From an uncultured Lachnospiraceae bacterium (GTDB taxonomy: Bacteria > Bacillota > Clostridia > Lachnospirales > Lachnospiraceae): 64,000 bases of DNA. A program made the translations under genes and the position numbers. The stretch is from the NCBI GenBank assembly GCA_944381615.1, contig CALWLT010000032.1, positions 1 to 64,000 of the forward strand, read 5' to 3'. Positions within the stretch are counted from its first letter, which is position 1; each line of letters opens with the position of its first letter. Positions 58,424 through 64,000 of the stretch are shown one piece after another. The notes beneath the pieces were generated by a model, which searched no databases, was not told the origin of the DNA, and saw nothing but the letters and a program-made list of their open reading frames with translations.

Positions 58424-59314
58424 ATGTATCAGATTGAAAAAGCTGTAAAGCTGGCAGATAAAATTTATCTGATGGTCGTGAAGGCGCCGCGCGTGGCGGC
58501 GAGCTGCGAGCCGGGCGAATTCGTGATCGTCAGGATGGGAGAGGAGGGGGAGCGGATCCCCTTTACCATCTGCGATTATGACCGGGAAGCGGGAACCGTT
58601 ACCGTTGTGTTCCAGACGGTCGGAGCCTCCACGGAGAAGATGAGCGCGCTGAAGGCGGGCGATTGCTTCCATGATTTTGTCGGGCCGCTGGGCAATCCGT
58701 CGGAATTTGTAAAGGAAGATCCCGGGGCTCTGCGCGGCCGCCGTTATCTGTTTGTGGCCGGCGGCGTGGGGACGGCCCCGGTTTATCCGCAGGTTAAATG
58801 GCTGAAGGAGCACGGCGTGCAGGCGGACGTGATTATCGGCGCCAAGACGAAGGATCTGCTGATCCTGACGGAGGAAATGAAGGAGGCGGCCGGAACGCTC
58901 TATATCGCCACCGACGACGGAAGCGCCGGCTATCACGGCATGGTCACGGGCCTGATCGAGGATCTGGTTGTGCGCCAGGGAAAGCATTATGACGTCTGCG
59001 TGGCCATCGGCCCCATGATCATGATGAAATTTGTCTGCCTGCTGACCAAGAAGCTTGCGCTGCCCACGATTGTCAGCCTGAATCCGATCATGGTGGACGG
59101 CACCGGCATGTGCGGGGCCTGCCGCGTGACGGTAGGCGATCAGGTCAAATTTGCCTGCGTGGACGGGCCGGAGTTTGACGGCCATCTCGTTCATTTCGAC
59201 GAGGCGATGAAGCGCCAGCAGATCTATAAAACGCAGGAAGGCCGGGCGATGCTGCGCCTGAAGGAAGGAGCGACGCACCACGGCGGATGCGGACACTGCG
59301 GAGGGGATGAGTGA
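58424..59314 (+). CDS. nfnA: NADH-dependent reduced ferredoxin:NADP+ oxidoreductase subunit A-like
   Basis: The 296-residue flavoprotein has an FAD domain (IPFTICDYDREAGTVTVVFQTVGAST), a nucleotide domain (YLFVAGGVGTAPVYPQ) and a [2Fe-2S] site (MCGACRVTVGDQVKFACVDGP), as in NfnA and dihydroorotate dehydrogenase electron-transfer subunits. With NfnB it couples ferredoxin, NADH and NADPH by electron bifurcation. A histidine/cysteine-rich tail (HHGGCGHCGG) is an extra metal-binding candidate. ATG 58424 follows AGGAGGAGAGGA; an earlier ATG at 58406 is unsupported. Confidence 0.9.
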   Translation: MYQIEKAVKLADKIYLMVVKAPRVAASCEPGEFVIVRMGEEGERIPFTICDYDREAGTVTVVFQTVGASTEKMSALKAGDCFHDFVGPLGNPSEFVKEDPGALRGRRYLFVAGGVGTAPVYPQVKWLKEHGVQADVIIGAKTKDLLILTEEMKEAAGTLYIATDDGSAGYHGMVTGLIEDLVVRQGKHYDVCVAIGPMIMMKFVCLLTKKLALPTIVSLNPIMVDGTGMCGACRVTVGDQVKFACVDGPEFDGHLVHFDEAMKRQQIYKTQEGRAMLRLKEGATHHGGCGHCGGDE

Positions 59315-59315
59315 G

Positions 59316-60713
59316 ATGGAAGCGAAGAGAGATATGACGAAGAAGGTGCCGGTGCGCGAACAGGATCCGAAGGTGCGCGCGGCGAATTTTGACGAGGTCT
59401 GCCTGGGATACAATGAGGAAGAGGCGCTCGCCGAGGCACAGCGGTGCCTGAACTGTAAAAATGCAAAATGTGTGACGGGCTGCCCGGTGTCGATCGACAT
59501 CCCGGCGTTCATTCAGCAGGTAAAAGAGGGTAAATTTGAGGAGGCGGCGAAGATCATCGCCCGCTCCTCCGCGCTTCCTGCCGTCTGCGGCCGCGTCTGC
59601 CCGCAGGAATCCCAGTGCGAGGGCGTCTGTGTGCGCGGGGTAAAGGGCGAGCCGGTTTCCATCGGTAAGCTGGAGCGTTTTGTGGCCGACTGGTCGCGGG
59701 CGCACGGTTTCGTGCCGGAAGCGCCGGCCGAAAAGAAGGGAAAGAAGGTCGCGGTGATCGGCTCCGGCCCTGCCGGCCTTACCTGCGCCGGCGATCTGGC
59801 CAAGATGGGCTATGAGGTCACGATTTTCGAGGCGCTTCATGAGCCGGGCGGCGTGCTGACCTACGGGATTCCGGAATTCCGTCTTCCCAAGGACGGCGTG
59901 GTGCAGCCGGAGATTGAGAACGTGCGCCGGCTGGGCGTGACGATCGAGACGAATGTGGTCATCGGCAAATCGGTCACGATCGACGAGCTGATGGAGCAGG
60001 AGGGCTTTGAGGCCGTTTTCGTCGGATCCGGAGCCGGACTCCCCCGGTTTATGGGGATCCCCGGAGAAAATGCCAACGGCGTTTTCTCGGCCAATGAATA
60101 CCTGACCAGAAGCAATCTGATGAAGGCGTTTCGCGAGGATCACGACACGCCGATCATGGAGGCGAAGAAGGTCGTGGTGGTCGGCGGCGGCAACGTGGCC
60201 ATGGATGCGGCCCGCACGGCGCTGCGGCTGGGCGCGGAGGTTCATATCGTCTACCGGCGCAGCGAGAAGGAGCTGCCGGCCCGGGCGGAAGAGGTGCACC
60301 ATGCGAAGGAAGAGGGCATCGCGTTCCATCTGCTGACGAACCCGGCCGAGATCCTGACGGAGGAAAACGGCTGGGTGCGCGGGATCGTCTGCCGCCGGAT
60401 GGAACTGGGCGAGCCGGATGAGTCGGGCAGAAGGCGTCCCATCGAGGTTCCGGGATCGGAATTTGAGATTGAGGCGGACGCGGTTATCATGGCGCTGGGA
60501 ACTTCCCCCAACCCGCTGATCTCCAATACCACGAAGGGGCTGGAGGTAAACCGCCGCCGGTGCATCGTCGCCGACGAGAGCAATGGAAAGACGACGAAGG
60601 AAGGCGTATTTGCAGGCGGGGACGCCGTGACGGGCGCCGCGACGGTCATTCTCGCCATGGAGGCGGGCCGTGCCGGCGCGAAGGGAATCGACGCGTATCT
60701 GTCCGCAAAATAA
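59316..60713 (+). CDS. nfnB: NADH-dependent reduced ferredoxin:NADP+ oxidoreductase subunit B-like
   Basis: This glutamate synthase small-subunit family protein has N-terminal Fe-S ligands (CLNCKNAKCVTGCPVSIDIP and CGRVCPQESQCEGVC), an FAD motif (VAVIGSGPAGLTCAGDLAKMG) and an NADPH motif (VVVVGGGNVAMDAARTALRLGAEVHIVYRR). The gene overlaps or abuts nfnA, confirming an Nfn complex over a glutamate synthase. GGAGG at 59300-59304 suits ATG 59316; ATG 59307 is possible. Confidence 0.9.
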   Translation: MEAKRDMTKKVPVREQDPKVRAANFDEVCLGYNEEEALAEAQRCLNCKNAKCVTGCPVSIDIPAFIQQVKEGKFEEAAKIIARSSALPAVCGRVCPQESQCEGVCVRGVKGEPVSIGKLERFVADWSRAHGFVPEAPAEKKGKKVAVIGSGPAGLTCAGDLAKMGYEVTIFEALHEPGGVLTYGIPEFRLPKDGVVQPEIENVRRLGVTIETNVVIGKSVTIDELMEQEGFEAVFVGSGAGLPRFMGIPGENANGVFSANEYLTRSNLMKAFREDHDTPIMEAKKVVVVGGGNVAMDAARTALRLGAEVHIVYRRSEKELPARAEEVHHAKEEGIAFHLLTNPAEILTEENGWVRGIVCRRMELGEPDESGRRRPIEVPGSEFEIEADAVIMALGTSPNPLISNTTKGLEVNRRRCIVADESNGKTTKEGVFAGGDAVTGAATVILAMEAGRAGAKGIDAYLSAK

Positions 60714-60730
60714 CCATTCATTGATAGAGA

Positions 60731-60855
60731 AAGCTTGCGCGCGGGGCCGGAATCAGGCCGCTCTGCGGGCAGGCTTTTTGCGTGAAATCAAACCGTTTCA
60801 CAGGCAGTTTTTTTGTGTGAAATCAGGCCGCTTTGCGGGCTGGTTTTCTGCGCAA
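60731..60855 (+). repeat. Three 35-bp terminator-like repeats after nfnB
   Basis: Three units begin at 60750, 60784 and 60819 with the form GAAATCAGGCCGCTTTGCGGGC followed by a T-run. Units 1 and 3 contain a CCGC-NNN-GCGG hairpin and are followed by CTTTTTG or TTTTCTG, like small terminators. Unit 1, with AAGCTTGC just upstream, can also form a larger stem ending in TTTTT. Confidence 0.7.
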
Positions 60856-60889
60856 ACATGGAAACAATCAGACAAAGGAGGGAAAACGG

Positions 60890-62287
60890 ATGAGCCGCAA
60901 GGTGGATCTGTTAAACGAGCCGATTCTGCCGGCTCTGACAAAGCTGGCCGTCCCGATCATGGCGACCTCGCTGGTGCAGATGGCCTATAATCTGACGGAT
61001 ATGGCCTGGATCAGCCAGCTGGGATCCGGCGCGGTTACGGCGGTCGGATCGGCCGGAATGTATACCTGGTTTTCCCAGGGATTTGCCATCCTGGCCCGGA
61101 CCGGGGGCCAGGTCAAGGCGGCGCACTGCCTGGGGGCCGGAGACGAGAGCGGGGCGGCCCGCTATGCGCGCGGGGCCCTTCAGATGGGGATTTTGTTCGG
61201 CGTCCTGTACGGCCTGATTTCTTTTTTCGGGGCGCGTCAGCTGATCGGGTTTTTCGGCCTGCAGAGCCCGCTTATCGTTCAGGATGCGCAGAGTTATCTG
61301 CGCGTGGCCTGCGGCCTGATCCTGTTTTCCTTTCTGAATGCGATTCTTACGGGCCTTTTTACGGCGGCCGGGGACAGCCGGACGCCGTTCATGGCGAACG
61401 TGGCGGGGCTGCTGATCAACGTTGTGTTTGACCCGGTGCTGATTTTCGGGATCGGCCCGTTCCCGGCCATGGGGGTTCTGGGGGCGGCGGTCGCCACCGT
61501 GGCGGCGCAGGCGGTCGTCACGCTCTTGTTTGTGCTGGCGGTAAGAGGCGAAAAACAGCTTTTTTCCCGGTTTTGCCTCTGGGAGCCGGTGCCGCTCTCC
61601 TGCATGTGGGAGATGGTAAAGATCGGCGTGCCGGCGGCGGCGCAGAACCTGGTCTATGCGGGGATCTCCATGTTCCTGACGCGGCTGGTGGCGGCCTGGG
61701 GAGACTCGGCGGTCGCCGTTCAACGGGTGGGAAGCCAGATCGAATCCGTATCCTGGATGGTCGGAGACGGTTTTTCGGCGGCGGTCAACGCATTTTTGGG
61801 GCAGAATTACGGGGCCCGGCGTCCGGATCGGGTCAAAAAAGGCTATCTGTGCGCCGTTTCCATGACGGCGCTGTGGGGCGCATGCACGACGGCGCTGCTC
61901 TTTTTCGGGGCGCGGCCGCTCTTTTCTCTCTTCATCCGCGAGGAGGCGGTGCTGGCGGCCGGCATCGACTATCTGCGGATCATCGGCCTCTGCCAGCTGT
62001 TCATGATGGTGGAGCAGACTTCGGTGGGCGCGTTCGCCGGGCTGGGGCGCACGCTTTATCCGTCTTTTGTGAGTATCACGCTGACCTCGGCGCGGATTCC
62101 CATGGCGGTGTTCTTCTCTTCCTTCCTGGGGCTTAACGGGGTCTGGGTGGCGCTTAGCGTCTCCAGCACGGCCAAGGGCTGCGTCCTTTTCCTGAGTTTC
62201 CTGATCCTTTTGCGGCTCCTGGATCAGAGATGGAAAAAAGCAGAGAAAAAACAGGAAAAAAAGATGGACGAATCAGAAAATCCGTGA
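60890..62287 (+). CDS. MATE-family efflux transporter (second)
   Basis: The 465-residue transporter has twelve membrane segments. It shows LNEPILPALTKLAVPIMATSLVQMAYNLTDMAWISQLG, then VQRVGSQIESVSWMVGDGFSAAVNAFLGQNYGA, and ends in a basic tail. AAAGGAGG at 60874-60881 fixes ATG 60890; an upstream in-frame ATG at 60833 lies in the repeats. It is unlike the MATE protein at 52306-53667 beyond the shared fold. Substrate unknown. Confidence 0.9.
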   Translation: MSRKVDLLNEPILPALTKLAVPIMATSLVQMAYNLTDMAWISQLGSGAVTAVGSAGMYTWFSQGFAILARTGGQVKAAHCLGAGDESGAARYARGALQMGILFGVLYGLISFFGARQLIGFFGLQSPLIVQDAQSYLRVACGLILFSFLNAILTGLFTAAGDSRTPFMANVAGLLINVVFDPVLIFGIGPFPAMGVLGAAVATVAAQAVVTLLFVLAVRGEKQLFSRFCLWEPVPLSCMWEMVKIGVPAAAQNLVYAGISMFLTRLVAAWGDSAVAVQRVGSQIESVSWMVGDGFSAAVNAFLGQNYGARRPDRVKKGYLCAVSMTALWGACTTALLFFGARPLFSLFIREEAVLAAGIDYLRIIGLCQLFMMVEQTSVGAFAGLGRTLYPSFVSITLTSARIPMAVFFSSFLGLNGVWVALSVSSTAKGCVLFLSFLILLRLLDQRWKKAEKKQEKKMDESENP

Positions 62288-62360
62288 GATAATAAGGACG
62301 GAAACGATGTGATAAAATTAACAAAGTACGAAGCACATTCATTTTGAAAGGAGTCTTACA

Positions 62361-63053
62361 ATGATTTATTCACACGAAGTAGAAAGTATGTGTCCGGTAG
62401 CTCAGGGCGTGAATCATGGCGCTGCTCCGATCCCCGAGGAAGCAAAATGGGTTAAGGCCAAGGAAGTCAAGGATATTTCCGGCCTGACGCATGGTGTTGG
62501 CTGGTGCGCACCCCAGCAGGGCGCCTGCAAGCTGACGCTGAATGTGAAGGAGGGAATCATTCAGGAGGCTCTGGTAGAAACGCTCGGATGTTCCGGCATG
62601 ACGCACTCGGCGGCGATGGCGGCGGAGATCCTTCCCGGGCGCACGATCCTGGAAGCGCTGAATACGGATCTGGTCTGCGACGCGATCAATACGGCGATGC
62701 GGGAGCTGTTTTTACAGATCGCATACGGCAGAAGCCAGAGCGCGTTTTCGGAGGAAGGACTCCCGATCGGCGCGGGCCTGGAGGATCTGGGCAAGGGGCT
62801 TCGCTCTCAGATCGGAACCATGTACGGAACGCTGAAAAAAGGTCCCCGCTACCTGGAGATGGCGGAAGGCTATGTGACGGGCATCGCGCTCGACGAGGAA
62901 GATCAGATCATCGGCTATCAGTTTGTAAACCTGGGCAAGATGACGGATTTCATCAAGAAGGGCGACGACCCGAATACGGCCTGGGAGAAGGCGAAGGGTC
63001 AGTACGGCCGCGTGGACGATGCGGTCAAGATCATCGACCCGAGACAGGAATAA
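62361..63053 (+). CDS. NifU/IscU-like iron-sulfur scaffold family protein
   Basis: The 230-residue protein has VGWCAPQQGACKLTLNVKEGIIQEALVETLGCSGMTHSAAMAAEIL, a region resembling the IscU/NifU N-terminal scaffold with its cysteines. A C-terminal segment follows (YQFVNLGKMTDFIKKGDDPNTAWEKAK). It lies directly before a GGGtGRT-family gene, with 51 bases between, a pairing seen repeatedly in gut anaerobes from my recollection. Fe-S binding is likely; the biological role is unknown. AAAGGAG precedes the ATG. Confidence 0.82.
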   Translation: MIYSHEVESMCPVAQGVNHGAAPIPEEAKWVKAKEVKDISGLTHGVGWCAPQQGACKLTLNVKEGIIQEALVETLGCSGMTHSAAMAAEILPGRTILEALNTDLVCDAINTAMRELFLQIAYGRSQSAFSEEGLPIGAGLEDLGKGLRSQIGTMYGTLKKGPRYLEMAEGYVTGIALDEEDQIIGYQFVNLGKMTDFIKKGDDPNTAWEKAKGQYGRVDDAVKIIDPRQE

Positions 63054-63104
63054 GCGGATAAAACGTTCATTTTCAGGTACATCATAAAGGAGGATCATTG
63101 CGTT

Positions 63105-64000
63105 ATGGCATTATTTGAATCATACGAGAGAAGAATTGACAAGATCAATTCCGTTTTAAACGGCTACGGCATCGCTTCCCTGGAAGAGGCGGAGAAGATT
63201 ACGAAGGATGCCGGCCTGAACGTTTACGATCAGATTAAGAAAATTCAGCCCATCTGCTTTGAGAATGCGTGCTGGGCTTACATCACGGGCGCGGCTATCG
63301 CGATCAAAAAGGGCTGCCGCAAGGCGTCGGATGCCGCGGCCGCGATCGGCGAGGGACTGCAGGCGTTCTGCATCCCGGGATCCGTTGCGGATCAGAGAAA
63401 GGTAGGCCTGGGACACGGAAATCTGGGAAAAATGCTTCTGGAAGAGGATACGGACTGCTTCTGCTTCCTGGCGGGCCACGAGTCCTTCGCGGCGGCTGAG
63501 GGCGCGATTGGCATCGCCGAGAAGGCAAACAAGGTCCGTAAAAAACCGCTCCGCGTAATCTTAAACGGCCTGGGAAAAGACGCCGCGCAGATCATCGCCC
63601 GCATCAACGGTTTCACGTATGTGGAGACGGAGTATGACTACTATACGGGCGAGCTGAAGGAAGTGTTCCGCAAGGCATACTCCAACGGCCCGCGCGCGAA
63701 GGTCAACTGCTACGGCGCCAACGACGTGCGCGAGGGCGTGGCCATCATGTGGAAGGAAAACGTAGATGTTTCCATTACCGGAAACTCCACCAACCCGACC
63801 CGTTTCCAGCACCCGGTTGCCGGAACGTATAAGAAAGAGCGCACCGAGGCGGGAAAGAAGTATTTCTCCGTTGCTTCCGGCGGCGGCACGGGACGTACTC
63901 TGCATCCGGACAACATGGCGGCCGGCCCCGCTTCCTACGGCATGACCGACACCATGGGCCGCATGCACTCCGACGCCCAGTTCGCCGGTTCCTCCTCTGT
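63105..64000 (+). CDS. GGGtGRT-family protein (cut by window end)
   Basis: The visible 298 residues start MALFESYERRIDKINSVLNGYGI and contain SGGGTGRTLHPDN, the motif that names the family, plus CYGANDVREGVAIMWKENVDVSITGNSTNPTRFQHP. The frame is still open at base 64000, so the C-terminus is missing. Function unknown, probably linked to the Fe-S protein upstream. AAAGGAGG lies about 11 bases before the ATG. Confidence 0.87.
   Translation, partial: MALFESYERRIDKINSVLNGYGIASLEEAEKITKDAGLNVYDQIKKIQPICFENACWAYITGAAIAIKKGCRKASDAAAAIGEGLQAFCIPGSVADQRKVGLGHGNLGKMLLEEDTDCFCFLAGHESFAAAEGAIGIAEKANKVRKKPLRVILNGLGKDAAQIIARINGFTYVETEYDYYTGELKEVFRKAYSNGPRAKVNCYGANDVREGVAIMWKENVDVSITGNSTNPTRFQHPVAGTYKKERTEAGKKYFSVASGGGTGRTLHPDNMAAGPASYGMTDTMGRMHSDAQFAGSSS

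Overview
The window looks like chromosomal DNA of a strictly anaerobic Firmicute close to the Lachnospiraceae/Clostridia. Signs are the IreB-YqgF-DUF1292 cassette followed by RNase J, TrmR with a U32 peptidase, Era-RecO, an alpha2-type glycyl-tRNA synthetase, pyruvate phosphate dikinase, an NfnAB-type transhydrogenase, rubredoxin, a NifU-like/GGGtGRT pair, GGAGG-type ribosome binding sites and several TTG/GTG starts. Most of the window is G+C-rich (33 of 60 bases at 35521-35580). No rRNA, tRNA, CRISPR array or insertion sequence was recognised.

Region 1 (1-19430) is a surface-polysaccharide locus transcribed rightwards from a promoter at 64-92. It opens with two NusG paralogues of the LoaP/UpxY type behind a leader containing two adjacent perfect inverted repeats. 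These are followed by an aminotransferase, an initiating phosphoglycosyltransferase, three glycosyltransferases, a Wzy-like polymerase, a pyruvyltransferase-like protein, an Fe-S protein of the FrhB type and a MurJ-type flippase. Then comes a full set of genes for CMP-legionaminic acid by the GDP-sugar route (legB, legC, ptmE, neuB/legI, neuD/legH, neuC/legG, neuA/legF), and finally an acetyltransferase. The middle is strikingly AT-rich (12 G+C in 60 bases at 8221-8280), typical of an exchanged serotype cassette. A GT52-like enzyme carries the sialyltransferase EEG and HP motifs and is the natural candidate to transfer the nonulosonate.

Region 2 (19620-26101) is on the minus strand. Two paralogous coiled-coil proteins share a C-terminal domain but have different repeats (heptads in one, eight 20-residue units in the other). 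They are followed by an ArsR-type metal sensor, a membrane diguanylate cyclase without an inhibitory site, and a thiol/iron-sulfur redox group (CoA-disulfide reductase with rhodanese domain, thioredoxin, Fe-S membrane protein, ferredoxin).

Region 3 (26133-43382) is mostly housekeeping on the plus strand: ireB, yqgF, DUF1292, rnj, an MltG-like fragment, trmR, trhP, a YdcF-like protein, an M16 protease, era, recO, two polytopic membrane proteins, two lipoproteins and glyQS. Region 4 (43405-54773) holds ppdK, a hybrid histidine kinase, a MoxR/VWA pair read divergently from it through a shared -35 element, a nitroreductase, a MATE transporter, rubredoxin and an orphan. Region 5 (54994-64000) holds pruA behind a perfect consensus promoter with an operator-like palindrome, a metallo-beta-lactamase-fold/dihydrofolate reductase fusion, nfnAB, a second MATE transporter, and a NifU-like/GGGtGRT pair cut by the window end.

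Several intergenic spacers carry different short tandem repeats (13, 16, 18, 20, 24 and 35 bp). Most lie just upstream of a gene, and three share a CCGGACAG core read in the direction of that gene.
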